DNA of 64,000 nt from Glandiceps talaboti (Eukaryota > Hemichordata > Enteropneusta > Spengelidae): the NCBI RefSeq assembly GCF_964340395.1, contig NC_135561.1, positions 740,001 to 804,000 of the forward strand. Direction: 5' to 3'. Every line of letters begins with the position of its first letter. Position 1 is the stretch's first letter. The translations under genes were made by a program, and so were the position numbers. The notes below the pieces were generated by a model. The model worked only from the letters and a program-made list of their open reading frames with translations, ran no database searches and had not been told where the DNA came from. Shown here one piece after another: positions 1 to 35,842 of the stretch.

Positions 1-3000
1 ACAGAACTCCAAACTGTTTTCAGTTAATATTGACAATAAGATATATCTTGTTGTTCAGCCGTATGTGGCTGCTAAACAACTGAGTGATAGCCCATAATGT
101 GGCTGCTAAACAACTGAGTGATAGCCGATAGTGTGGCTGAAATGTCATATCTTATATAGACTACTGGTAATAGAGAATGAATCGGTGTCAAGTGATACAA
201 GTAATTTTGTTGCACTTTCAGAAAGGAGAATAATTTGCAACTTGATTGGAGTCACTGAGTTTGACTCTGGTCATTCTGTATGAAATACAGGACCAAACCT
301 AACAAATTCTGGTCTGCTGTCTCATCATTAATACTGGTTTTTTTCTCCAGAAAGATATAATTTGTGTTGTTACTACCTCCATACTATTAATCACAGGAAG
401 ATTTCTATTCAGGGTCTACAAATTATCTAGAAATTAGGCAGGAGATTATTTCGGTCAATTACTATACTCTTTTAAAAATACATCTCCTGCAGTGTAGAAT
501 GATTTTGTTGTTACTAAAAAAAAGAGCACTGTAATTTTTGAAAAATTAGCAAAAGGAAAGAAATCACCAGCTGTGATTAGGACTTCATTATACCCATAGT
601 ACACTTGGTAGTTTGAGTATTTACTGTCTAGGGATGTATACTATTAGATGAATCAAGGTCAAAGGTCACCTTCACAACACAGGGAGATCTCTACTAGTAT
701 TCCAAATAACCCAACTTGATTTATATTTGTCTAAATAATAAATCTAGAACAAATGTCTAGTAGACGATTCAGTTCTTGAGATTTAGTTACTTCCTACAAG
801 TCAGTGTTCAGCCTTATAACATAAGAGCATACCACTGATTATTCAGAGTTCTAAGTAGTTTAATGATTGGCATTGTATCAGAACTAATACTTAGACATCC
901 TTTTGTCACATCCAAATACATAGTCTCTTAGACTGCCACTTTTGTGAGTTCCATAGCACAACACAATAAGTCAATCATAAAAAAATAAAATAACATATCT
1001 ACCAACATGTTGAATTTGTTTTGTAAATTAGGTTGGAGTTCAGAAACACATGAACTTATAAAGTAATATATTCCTCTCACACTTTGTTGTATGAGGGCGC
1101 CTTTATATTCCCCTCAGCACTTAGCTGTGTGAGGGCGCCATTATATTCCTCTCTATTCTTGGTAGTACGAATACACCCTTGCATTCAAAAATTCCCCATA
1201 AAACACTACAGAAACCTGCAAACCTCAAAGATGTCACATTGTAGTTCACATTTCAAAGTTTGGAAACAATATCTCTCTCCTTAATAGACTGTAGACTCTC
1301 AGACTTGGCAACAATTCATGTCAATCATTTAGTGGAAAGTTCAATATTGTATCAAATTGTAAGGTTTTTAGATAATCTGGTTTGGTTCAAATTATTCCGA
1401 ATATCAGATTTCATGAATGTGATTTAAGAATTTCAAAAGAAAAGACGTTGAAAAAAAGTTTGCTCTGTTACTGAGCATTTTCATACACATGCAGTTGTCT
1501 GAAGAAAAATGATGAAGCCTATTTTTATATATACATCACAAGAAATTCTGTGAACGTATATTATTATTATTATTGTGTTAGTTAGCTAGGACCTGTTTGA
1601 GTTACAGAAAAATATTATATACCTAGTTTTTATTTTATTTACAGATGTGTTCTGAGTATAGTCAACTTGACTTACAGTTGTTTGAAATTGACAGATTTCG
1701 TAATATATATTTGTATGTATATTAGTCTGTATTATTCACTCCTTATAATCACTGTGTGAAATTTTGGTTGAATTGCAAAACATATAAAATAAGGAAAAAA
1801 AATCATTTGATGGTCTTGTATGATTGTAGTTACACTATTTACACAACAAACTTTTATGTTTATAATCAAAGTTAGTTTTTGACGGGTTTTGCCTCATACT
1901 CATTCACTACAGTATTTTTACCAATTTCTCTGTCAACAAAATTTGGTTTTAATTCTAGTGCAGTGGTTTAAACCAATACTTGCTTGCTCAGTACATCAGT
2001 GTATTGTCAGTACATCAGTGTTTCTGCAGTACACCTAGAAATCTTTTTAGTACCTGTACTTTTGTTATGTACACTGGTTATTCTGTGCACCTGGTTTTAC
2101 TGAACAGTACATCTGTGTTATTACACTTGTGTATGTAAATGTCTCCCCATTTAGTAAAAGAGTAGATAGCCTTTGCTATTCTTTAATCCAAGTGACCAAG
2201 GTTTGGCAAGGTACCTCAAAATTTTTGTTGTTTTTGAAAGTTTGCAAAATGTCCTATATAAATATCCTAAACTATATGTATTTTCATGAGTATTTTATCA
2301 CTGATTGTTGTTGATTTATTGGGTTCCTTTTTTCATTTGGACATATATCTGTTGAAAACTTTGACTCACTTTTGAGGCATCACTATGTGGATTTTTTTTA
2401 GCATTTTAGCGTGTGTGCATTTTTTGTTGTAAAACTACTAAGTAATTTAAATCCATGTATTAGGTTTTTTTATAATCAAGATAAAAGATATCTATGGTGA
2501 GAAGGGGCGTTTATTATTAGCTTATTTAACCAGTTTTTTTTTTGTTTTCTGTTTGTGTAATTTGCTATTTCCAGAAGTACCCACAATGCCTGTCACTTCC
2601 TCATATGACTTCCTCTTTGCTTCTTCCTGCCACACTCTACCAAGTAGCTTTGTAAAAGTCTGTTCTCTTTCCAAACTCAAAATTTGAATATTCAAAAGGC
2701 AGTGAAGTGATATTCAAGTGTTTCACACCATGCAGTGCTGTGATATCCAAGTGTTTCACACAGTGCAGTGCTGATATCCAAGTGTTTCACACCATGCAGT
2801 GCTATGATATCCAAGTGTTTCACACAGTGCAGTGCTGTGATATCCAAGTGTTTCACACCATGCAGTGCTGATATCCAAGTGTTTCACACAGTGCAGTGCT
2901 GTGATATCCAAGTGTTTCACACCATGCAGTGTTGTGACATCCTAGCATCTCCTAGGTTACAGCATCAAACACTAGTGACTACATGAGACTCAGTCATTGT

Positions 3001-3286
3001 GGGTTCTTACATTACACTTATTTCACCTGTATGCAGTCAAATCAACTTGATTTTATTCAGCTTCAGGAAAGTGATATTAGATCTGTCATAATAATAACAA
3101 ATTATTGGTGAAACAAGTACACTTAAAACACTAATGCCCCAGTTATATAAAAGTACTACATGAAACTGAATTGAAATCAACCTTAGCATTGTTCAAGAAA
3201 GGATTTCAAAAGAAAGTCAACATTTTGAATTTCTTCAAAAGAATCATCAGGGTGTGTCTCACATATAAAAGGAAATTTTTGATACA

Positions 3287-3322
<36 letters not shown>

Positions 3323-4825
3323 TTTTTGAAATCCATCCATGAGAATCAAAAATAAAAAAAATACTAATTAACGTAATGTTGTACATCAACAGAAATAATG
3401 GTGACCACCCAATCACAGGGCTGTGGTGTATCACCCAATCACAGGGCTGTGGTCTATCACCCAATAACAGGGTTGTGGTTTGTCTAACTTGACAAAGTAG
3501 GGAATTATAGTCTTTAGACCAACATACTTATGCTCCCCACCCCTTGTGGTCGACACCATACTACCAATAATGCCTTAGTGGCTAGTACACCTGATGATGT
3601 CATGCCTATAAATAGTAAGCAGTGTTTTCACATCACCATATTTGGTTGTGAACACCTTACCTTTATGCCCATATTTGGTGGTCCTGTGTAAAATGTTGCT
3701 CACCTGACCATATTTGGTAAAAGATGTTGACAATAATTTTTCATAAAAAATGAACATCTCTGCAATCTAAACAGTTTCTATACATGATGTATAAAGTGAT
3801 TATTTTGACCAAGGGATGTTTCAAATTACAAAAGTTTGATGAAGCTAGCATGAATGCAAGTTGATTTATTGACTTTGAGTATTATTATCAAGTCTAATAC
3901 TTGTTTAAAGCAAACATTTTATATACTGGCAATGTGTAACTGCTCTGTAACTGTTCTCTTTACTGTAATAACACTGCAATAAAAGCCAACCATTTATACA
4001 CACATTTTGTTCATGTCATATATCTTCCAACCACATTTCTTCCCTTTTGTTAAACAGTTACCAAGAGTCCAGCCACATGTTTTGTGATTACACACAATAT
4101 ACTAGTACTTAGTAACAGAATCCCTATACCCCCAATTGGCAGAGTTGGAATATCTCACACCAGTTAGGGGAATTCTTGTCTCTCATCCACAGATGTTTAT
4201 GGGATAAAAATTCCAACAAGTGTGAGATATTCCATCTTAGACAATTGGTGCATCAGATCTCTCATGTCCTCTATATTTTACAATAACAAAATTATCTCAC
4301 CAATAGGGTCGATTTGAACCCCACCCCCACCCCCCTACGGCTTGCTAGGATGCGAGAAATACACGTCCACAAGCTTATCACTGCTGTTTAGTGTAGACAG
4401 AAAAAAACACATTTTTAAATATGATTTGTATGAGTGATTTTATATATTTGTTTCAAATGTGTGATGTAAATCTTTGCCCATGTAGTGTACAAGTACTTGA
4501 AGTACCATGATTGTACAAGTACTATCAACAAAAGAAACTTAAACTCTACCTGTGGTGGCGTCCTCCACCTAACAGCTAGCGTGAAATTTGAGTGACGTTT
4601 GTACCAACACTAAATGTGATATGGTACGTTTTTTTCATCAAATATGTTTGATTTGAAGTGGGGATGAGGGTTAGTCAATGTGACAATACTACATGAACAA
4701 TACAACCAAGGAGGTATATACAGTGTATGTTATGTTATAAAAGAAAAGATCCTTAAACATACAAAAGTAAGCGATAATTCAAGGAAAACTAACTATAAAA
4801 AAGTTTGAATTTTGCTCGTCTGAGA
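1..4825. other. 3' flank of CLCA-A, no gene recognised
   Basis: AT-rich. Holds a 38-bp direct duplication near 60-135, CAGTACATCAGTG repeats (about 1985-2110), the 2707-2938 minisatellite, (AAT)n at about 3291-3320, a 28-bp triplet repeat at about 3415-3470 (ACCCAATCACAGGGCTGTGG), and a hairpin of 15-bp arms at 4146-4160 and 4220-4234. The 3' UTR of CLCA-A must lie at the right edge. Confidence 0.6.
2707..2938 (+). repeat. minisatellite, 7 units of 31-33 bp, alternating variants
   Basis: Units GATATCCAAGTGTTTCACAC with alternating CATGCAGTGCT and AGTGCAGTGCT endings, so the array is a dimeric higher-order repeat. A short open frame across it is incidental. Confidence 0.85.
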
Positions 4826-18624
<13,799 letters not shown>

Positions 18625-18711
18625 TCCGAAGAAACGCTGACCATCAAAGAATTACAGTCACCTGGAGATCGGCTGACTAAAGCGTTCTGATGTAGCTCTG
18701 ATGGTTTAGTG

Positions 18712-18718
18712 TTTTATA
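18712..18718 (-). promoter_or_regulatory. candidate TATA box, CLCA-A
   Basis: TATAAAA on the minus strand about 90 nt upstream of the CLCA-A ATG. The spacing allows a start site about 60 nt before the ATG. Motif match only; no transcript evidence. Confidence 0.4.
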
Positions 18719-18719
18719 A

Positions 18720-21270
18720 ACTTATAGGTGCCGCTGGTATAATGTAAAGATGTGTTGGTTCCCTAGCAACATGTATAGATAAACTGACTGTAAATGTCCA
18801 AAGACATACCGATATAGGGCAGCATTAGATGAGTCAAATATTTCTGATGACCACATTATGACAGTCTTTGACTTATCATGATGATATTAATCTGGATTGG
18901 TGACAGATTGACAGGGAGTGGCTGAAGATGATAATATAGAACCTTTGTACTGGGTTATATGGTGTACAGAACCCATGGCAGGGTGAGCTCAAATCATTTC
19001 TAGATAAACCTCTTGACCTATAATCATGCAATTGTGTATGTTACAGGAGAAATGAAGAGGGCATGGTGCTTCACTCCTGAAAATGATGTTTTACGCATGC
19101 GCACGCACACGAACACGCACAGACAACTTCAAATGCAAAAGAAACAATCATAAAAGTGCTGGGCAAAGTGGGTATGCAGAAGTAGTCTAAGACAAGTTAT
19201 CAGTTTGAAAGTAAACAATTGATGCCAGGATTAGGTTTAAAATCATCAACTACATTTTTTTAGCAGAAAACTGTGTTTATTGCATTGTAAACAAATAGCA
19301 ATGCTTTATAATTTTTCAATGTGATTGGGTACAAGATCCTGCTGTGTACGTCTGTTATGTCTCTGTCGTTGTTAGTCTAGATTGAAGGCTGTGTCTGTCT
19401 TTTTCTTAAAAACATCATGTCCCATGAATGAAGCAACAGGACAGCTTCATTTCTTCTGTAATGCCTTCTGTAACAAACTGATGAACTGAAGTTGTGAATT
19501 GTGAAAGCTTTCATAATTGTGTCCACAAAGTATTATAGGGGGAAGAAACATTGCACCACAAAATTGTGTCCAATCGCCCTACGACCTACCGTGCTGTCTT
19601 CTTTCGTTTAAGTATCCAGGTTGTATTGCAATGGATTTTGTGAACCGGTAAGGAGCATGTGCCTACATAAACTGTTACATGTAGAAGTGTGAGGTTATAT
19701 ATACAAATATACAAATGTACATACAACCACTTCGTTCAACAATGTGTCCTGTCCTGCTCATTTATTAGACCGCACATAAACACATGCACCAAAGAAAGTA
19801 AACTGTGAAGTCGATGTGCGCATACATATTCATTCAATATTTATGTCAATCAACATAAATAAAAGTATGAAAGCCAGTAAGGGACATTTTGTAAAATAAA
19901 AAATAAAAAATAATCTCGTGAGCACGACATAATTGGTCTCTTGACTAAATCCAGAAAATGGAATATTCCTGTACGTACAGATATACCATTTCATTATGTT
20001 TTGATTGCTATGTTTTAATTGGTTACTGTACGTTACCATCTCACGTGAAAACCATTCCCCTTTTTGGCAGGCCGAAAATATAACCCTTTCCCTCAAAATT
20101 ACGGTTGTATTTACTGTGTTCAAAACTGTACGGAGTATGCATCGTGTTCTTAACACATTTTAATTGAATATATCCCGTATCGAATTACTAACACGTATTG
20201 AGCCCAATATACACCCGGCGACTATTAATCAGGATCGCACAGACATTATATTTGAAATGTACGTTATATTTGAAGGCGCATTAAATTTGAATAAATGTCT
20301 TCATTTTTGAAGAAGCCTGGCTACTTCTTTTATTCAACATAAATTCAACAGATGTTTTACTGTCTTGTTTCCTTCAAAGTGAAAGTTGTGTCCCAAAATC
20401 TCACAAAATATTTGATAGCTTCGACATATATACATTAGTTACTTGCGAATATTTGAGTGATTTTATACCAAAGAGATGATATAATTCGTATATGTTTTAC
20501 ATTGGCAAAATATGTACGTAAAATATCACCGCATTCAGTGTTTTAAAACAGATTTTATTTCTGCTGTTCCATGGTAACATACATTTTAAAAGAATATTTT
20601 CACATATATCGTGTGTTAGATTCTATAAAATAAAATCCATTACACTTAACTTGGAATCGTTTTGAAATTTGTTGTTTATAGGTTAGGATATAAAATGAAA
20701 TGACGTTTGTCTTGTTATTGCAACCTTTAATTTTCTGATTTTCTAACTGCGAATTGCAATTCTGTATTGTGTTTGGGTAACAGACTTCAAAGATACAATG
20801 TACTATATTTTATTTCATTTTCAGGATTACAACCGGAGGCAGTCTCATTTACAGGTGTGTTAAAAGCACATACATCTCTTATCAATATATCTTACAGTCT
20901 ACTAAAATACCTAAAATTACATCAAGTACAACACATAGAGATGACGCTACTAACAGTAAACATACAACAAATTAACAAAATTAAACAAATCTGACTAAGA
21001 ATTAAGAATAAAGATTTAACGAGACCTCTAAAATTACCTATTTAGAGTGGATGCCAATCTGGGAATTCAATTTCGACATACACCTCTAGCTCTACAAAGC
21101 AGAATATTGGAAAAACCCATACTTACTTATATTTGAACTTTAACACGATACTCGTTAATTCTGGATTATTTCATGTACACTCTTTCAATCTGAGGTCCAT
21201 CTTAAACATGCATAAAATCACAAATAATGACAACAAATATAACTTTTATATTTACAAAACTTGGACTTTA
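18720..21270. other. intergenic region between CLCA-A and CLCA-B
   Basis: Contains the CLCA-A promoter side, the dispersed repeat at 19115-19480 and the presumed CLCA-B 3' UTR. No other coding region recognised. Confidence 0.6.
19115..19480 (+). repeat. dispersed repeat, copy 1
   Basis: Shares extended, collinear similarity with 55715-56095 (for example CTTCAAATGC, GAAAGTAAAC, TTTTCAATGTGAT, GTTAGTCTAG, TCTTAAAAACAT, ATGTCCCATGA). No coding frame; an old transposon-derived family is likely. Confidence 0.6.
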
Positions 21271-30248
<8,978 letters not shown>

Positions 30249-30365
30249 TGCGATCTTTCTATCACAATAAAAGAAGTAAAAAGGTAAATACAGATTTTGA
30301 AGTTTGAAATACTTCATTGGCATGCTTAGCGAACCGTTATGAGTAACCCATCCTGTGGAGAAAGG

Positions 30366-30373
30366 TTAAATAG
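30366..30373 (-). promoter_or_regulatory. candidate TATA-like element, CLCA-B
   Basis: CTATTTAA on the minus strand about 120 nt upstream of the ATG. Weak motif match; listed because copy A has a clear TATA box at a similar place. Confidence 0.2.
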
Positions 30374-30477
30374 ACCACTCCTTTGGTTTGGCGGTTGGTT
30401 CATTATTAACTCGTGTCAGCGTGCCTAGCAACGCGAAAAGAACTGTAGTTGGCCAAATATGTCTGACACTCGTCTAA

Positions 30478-31770
30478 CGGAATTTCATTTGAGTTGGTTA
30501 GGTGATTCTGTCCTGGGTTTTGTCAAATTACGGATATAGAGTGTGGACTATTGAGGAACCAAAACCAGTATTTTTTGTATGAACAAACATTGCAATTACA
30601 GCATACATTTGGTAGTTTTCACGTGCATGCGTCATAGGTGTACATGTGTGTGTATAAAGTGAAACAGGAACGAACATGTACAGTGAATTTTTTGTATTCC
30701 AGTTCCTTCGATAATTACAAGCAATTTTCAAGTGCATGTACACTTTCAAATTGGCTTTAACAACTCAAAAACCAAGGTAAATGTATTGTAAATATTTTCA
30801 GTGACGAGCAATTTTTAATGCTTAAGAAAACACCTTACATCCTCTTACCGTCGACCCATAGAGTTTGACATTGATCTTTACACTCGAGAGAAACGGAATT
30901 TAATATTGAGTTGGTTAGGTTATTCTGTCCTGCGTTTTGTAAAATTATGGATATAGGGTTTTGACTATTGAGGAACCAAAACCAGTATTTTTTGCATGTA
31001 TAAACATTGTAGTTACATCACACATCTGGCAGTTTTCATGTGCATGCGTCATAGGTCTCTCTGTGTGTGTGTATATGAAATGAAACAGGAACGAACATGT
31101 ACATTATTTTTTTGGTATTCCAGTTCCTTCGATAATTACAAGCAATTTTCAAGTGCATGTACACTTTCAAATTGGCTTTAACAACTCAAAAATCAAAGTA
31201 AATGTATTGTAAATATTTTCAGTGACGAGCAATTTTTAATGCTTAAGAAAACACCTTACATCCTCTTACCGTTGACCCATAGAGTTTGACATGAATCTTT
31301 ACACTCGAGAGAAACGGAATTTAATATTGAGTTGGTTAGGTTATTCTGTCCTGGGTTTTGTAAAATTATGGATATAGGGTTTTGACTATTGAGGAACCAC
31401 AACCAGTATTTTTTGCATGTATAAACATTGTAGTTACATCACACATCTGGCATTTTTCATGTGCATGCGTCATAGGTATAAAATGAAACAGAAACGAACA
31501 TGTATATAACAATTTTATTTTTGTATTCCAGTTCCTTCCATAATGACCATATTGCAGGCAATTTTTAAGTGCATGTAGACGTTTCAAATTGGCATTAACA
31601 ACTCAGACTCAAGACTTGTGAATATGTGCCATTGTTCAGACATCAAAGTAAATGTATTTTAAATATTTTCACAGACGAGCAATTTGTAGTTTTTAAGAAA
31701 ACATCTTAACTCCTCTTACTCATGTTACCGTCGACTCATAAAATTTGACATAAATCTTTACACTCGAGAG
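30478..31770. repeat. three tandem copies of a ~420-bp unit
   Basis: Copies start at about 30478, 30894 and 31315 (each with CGGAATTT followed by GAGTTGGTTAGG). They share the whole unit with small differences; the third is more diverged at its 3' end. Located just upstream of CLCA-B. No coding potential recognised. Confidence 0.85.
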
Positions 31771-32592
31771 AAGGTGTACAACGATAAAGAATTTCTGTTT
31801 TAATATCTGATATAAGCTTAGGTGTACCCTCCCCACTTTTTTCATGCAATAAATTACAAACAGTACTTTGTGCAAAAAGGTATACTGGCCTTGCAAGTAT
31901 TTACTTATACCCATCTTAAAGAGAGAGTTTTAACACGTGCCTCTATTCACACATTTCCTTGCAATAAGAAAACTGAAAAACATCGCCTACCTTCAAACAT
32001 CTGAATACCTTAGTAGGAGGTGTGCAAAGACTAAGGCACCGCTTTTGCTTGCCGATCAAATTACTGAGGATTATCATGATAAGCTAGCTTTAGGTGAACT
32101 TTTATCAGTTGACCGGGACATATCCCTCTATGATAGATATGGCCTGGAACCACGATATGATCAAAACAATATATAATACATGATTGAATAAATGAATTAA
32201 AGAAAAGAATACAGGTATTAGCGAGAACGTTATCTCGCCCATTGGCATGAATATACACCTTGTTAATAATATATCTTATAGCTAGACTTTCACTTTGTAT
32301 GTTATTAAAATCATTTGATGTTTGAATGATCAAACGATTGCTCACCTTCAGAATGACTTGAATTGTCGTAGTAGGAGTATTGTTCGGAGAGGCTTGGTTA
32401 CATAGGCAGTGTTTGAAGATCTTTTATTACTTGTATATAAATATTTGCTTGTATAATGTAAGAACATTGCATGTATCAAACCATTAACACCTCGGTAATG
32501 GAAAACCTTATATAATGCTAATAATAGTAATTGATTCATTCTAAAACCGTTTTAGAGTAAAGCCTTGGAAAAGGATTCACGTGTTGTTCTTC
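31771..32592. other. no gene recognised
   Basis: Contains a 79-codon open frame on + (31937-32176) with a protein-like stretch (SVDRDISLYDRYGLEPRYDQ) that matches no family I know. Possibly a decayed element ORF. Confidence 0.4.
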
Positions 32593-35057
32593 ATTACTAT
32601 GTTACGATTAGTTAATATTGTCACTATGTTACGATTAGTTAATATTGTCACTATGTTACGATTAGTTAATATTGTCACTATGTTACGATTAGTTAATATT
32701 GTTACTATGTTACGATTAGTTAATATTGTCACTATGTTACGATTAGTTAATATTGTCACTATGTTACGATTAGTGAATATTGTTACTATGTTACGATTAG
32801 TTAATATTGTCACTATGTTACGATTAGTTAATATTGTCACTATGTTACGATTAGTTAATATTGTCACTATGTTACGATTAGTTAATATTGTTACTATGTT
32901 ACGATTAGTTAATATTGTCACTATGTTACGATTAGTTAATATTGTCACTATGTTACGATTAGTGAATATTGTTACTATGTTACGATTAGTTAATATTGTC
33001 ACTATGTTACGATTAGTTAATATTGTCACTATGTTACGATTAGTTAATATTGTCACTATGTTACGATTAGTTAATATTGTCACTATGTTACGATTAGTGA
33101 ATATTGTTACTATGTTACGATTAGTTAATATTGTCACTATGTTACGATTAGTTAATATTGTCACTATGTTACGATTAGTTAATATTGTCACTATGTTACG
33201 ATTAGTTAATATTGTCACTATGTTACGATTAGTTAATATTGTCACTATGTTACGATTAGTTAATATTGTCACTATGTTACGATTAGTTAATATTGTCACT
33301 ATGTTACGATTAGTTAATATTGTCACTATGTTACGATTAGTTAATATTGTCACTATGTTACGATTAGTTAATATTGTCACTATGTTACGATTAGTTAATA
33401 TTGTCACTATGTTACGATTAGTTAATATTGTTACTATGTTACGATTAGTTAATATTGTCACTATGTTACGATTAGTTAATATTGTCACTATGTTACGATT
33501 AGTTAATATTGTCACTATGTTACGATTAGTTAATATTGTCACTATGTTACGATTAGTTAATATTGTTACTATGTTACGATTAGCAAATATTGTTACCATG
33601 TTACGATTAGTGAATATTGTTACTATGTTACGATTAGCGAATATTGTCACTATGTTACGATTAGTGAATATGGTCACTATGTTACGATTAGCAAATATTG
33701 TTACCATGTTACGATTAGTGAATATTGTTACTATGTTACGATTAGCGAATATTGTCACTATGTTACGATTAGTGAATATGGTCACTATGTTACGATTAGC
33801 AAATATTGTTACCATGTTACGATTAGTGAATATTGTTACTATGTTACGATTAGCGAATATTGTCACTATGTTACGATTAGTTAATATTGTCACTATATGT
33901 TACGATTAGTTAATATTGTCACTATGTTACGATTAGTTAATATTGTCACTATATGTTACGATTAGTTAATATTGTCACTATGTTACGATTAGCGAATATG
34001 GTCACTATGTTACGATTAGCAAATATTGTTACTATGTTACGATTAGTGAATATTGTCACTATGTTACGATTAGCGAATATTGTCACTATGTTACGATTAG
34101 TTAATATTGTCACTATATGTTACGATTAGTTAATATTGTCACTATGTTACGATTAGTGAATATTGTTACTATGTTACGATTAGTTAATATTGTCACTATG
34201 TTACGATTAGTTAATATTGTCACTATATGTTACGATTAGCAAATATTGTCACTATGTTACGATTAGCAAATATTGTTACTATGTTACGATTAGTGAATAT
34301 TGTCACTATGTTACGATTAGCGAATATTGTCACTATGTTACGATTAGTTAATATTGTCACTATATGTTACGATTAGTTAATATTGTCAATATGTTACGAT
34401 TAGCAAATATTGTTACTATGTTACGATTAGTGAATATTGTTACTATGTTACGATTAGCGAATATGGTCACTATGTTACGATTAGTTAATATTGTTACTAT
34501 GTTACGATTAGTTAATATTGTTACTATGTTACGATTAGTTAATATTGCCACTATGTTACGATTAGTTAATATTGCCACTATGTTACGATTATCGAATATT
34601 GTCACTATGTTTTATTAGCGAATATTGTCACCTTGTTACGATTAGCAAATATTGTCACTATGTTACGATTAGTTAATATTGTCACTATGTTACGATTAGT
34701 TAATATTGTCACTGTGTTACGATTAGTTAATATTGTCACTGTGTTACGATTAGTGAATATTGTCACTATGTTACGATTAGCAAATATTGTCACTATGTTA
34801 CGATTAGTGAATATGGTCACTATGTTACGATTAGTGAATATTGTCACCTTGTTACGATTAGTGAATATTGTCACTATGTTACGATTATCGAATATTGTCA
34901 CTATGTTACGATTAGTGAATATGGTCACTATGTTTCGATTATCGAATATTGTCACTATGTTACGATTATCGAATATGGTCACTATGTTTCGATTAGCGAA
35001 AATTGTCACTATGTTACGATTAGCGAATATTGTCACTATGTTACGATTGGAGAATTG
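32593..35057. repeat. 27-bp satellite array, about 91 units
   Basis: Unit core ATGTTACGATTAG plus AATATTGTCACT-type sequence, 27 bp. The left part (to about 33560) is homogeneous; 33572-33868 shows a 108-bp four-unit higher-order repeat nearly three times; 33890-34370 contains 29-bp units with an extra AT; the right end is more diverged. Both strands stay open for over 430 codons because 27 is a multiple of 3; I regard those frames as by-products. Confidence 0.95.
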
Positions 35058-35633
35058 GTAACGTTGGTCTTCATTCTTTTTTGCAATGTAGACGGGCAAG
35101 AGAAATTATACATTAACCCCCACGAGTACGAACGGTCATTCAACTGTATAAATTTGGGGTAACTTCTTGCGGTTTGCCTTAACAATGTTCATTTCCTTTA
35201 TCTATATTTTGTGCCAATGATATGAACTTAATTTCCATGCAGACGTCAAATGTAGAAGTCAAAATATTGGTGCCCTGTACAACCGATATTGTAATAATTG
35301 CCAACATTTGTATGGACGAAGGGTAACTTGAAATAAACTGTATAAATGATGTAATCTAGTACAAAATTGGAATTCGATGTCTACGTAGCACTCACTAGTT
35401 TTGAAAAGTAAGGAAAGTAATTGTCAACAGCGATCGCTGCTGTAGTCAGGAGAAGAAGATGTGCAGGAAAGTTTGGCGCAATAACAAAATCAAAATCTTT
35501 AGAACAAGTAATGTGAATCTATTTCAGCTCATAATACTAAATATAATGAATTTCCTGCATATCCACTTGTAACTGATGTGTATGATTCATAGATCAATTG
35601 AATTGGGTATCAATCAGAACCGATGAGTAAAGA

Positions 35634-35637
<4 letters not shown>

Positions 35638-35688
<51 letters not shown>
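35638..35688. repeat. (TA)n tract
   Basis: At the 3' end of the minus-strand element carrying the hammerhead-like motif at 35794-35842. Confidence 0.95.
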
Positions 35689-35692
<4 letters not shown>

Positions 35693-35793
35693 GACTGGGT
35701 GTTGATATAACCACATAAAAGTGCTCAATACGGTTAGTAGAGCGAATAATTATATACAGGTTTTGAAAATATGAACAAAATTACATGCTATTG

Positions 35794-35842
35794 ACCCTAC
35801 AGAACTGTTTCGTGAGTTGTGTCTTCCTCACACATCAGGGGT
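35794..35842 (-). ncRNA. hammerhead-like motif, core changed at A9
   Basis: Minus strand: stem I ACCC/GGGT, CTGATG followed by T instead of A, stem II GTGAG/CTCAC, GAAAC, stem III CAG(TT)CTG, then TA. All helices form, but the core A9 is substituted. A (TA)n tract lies about 105 bp downstream on the same strand. Confidence 0.45.

Noticed and set aside
3225-3260. CTGATGA ... GAAA on the minus strand near 3240
   Set aside because: A short stem II is possible, but stem I does not pair and no UH position follows stem III.
31937-32176. 79-codon ORF with protein-like composition
   Set aside because: No family recognised, no splice or start support; kept only as a note in the region entry.
32577-33909. 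Open frames of about 440 codons on both strands
   Set aside because: They arise from the 27-bp (9-codon) satellite period; only a 9-residue repeat, no start context or neighbouring exon, and both strands are equally open.
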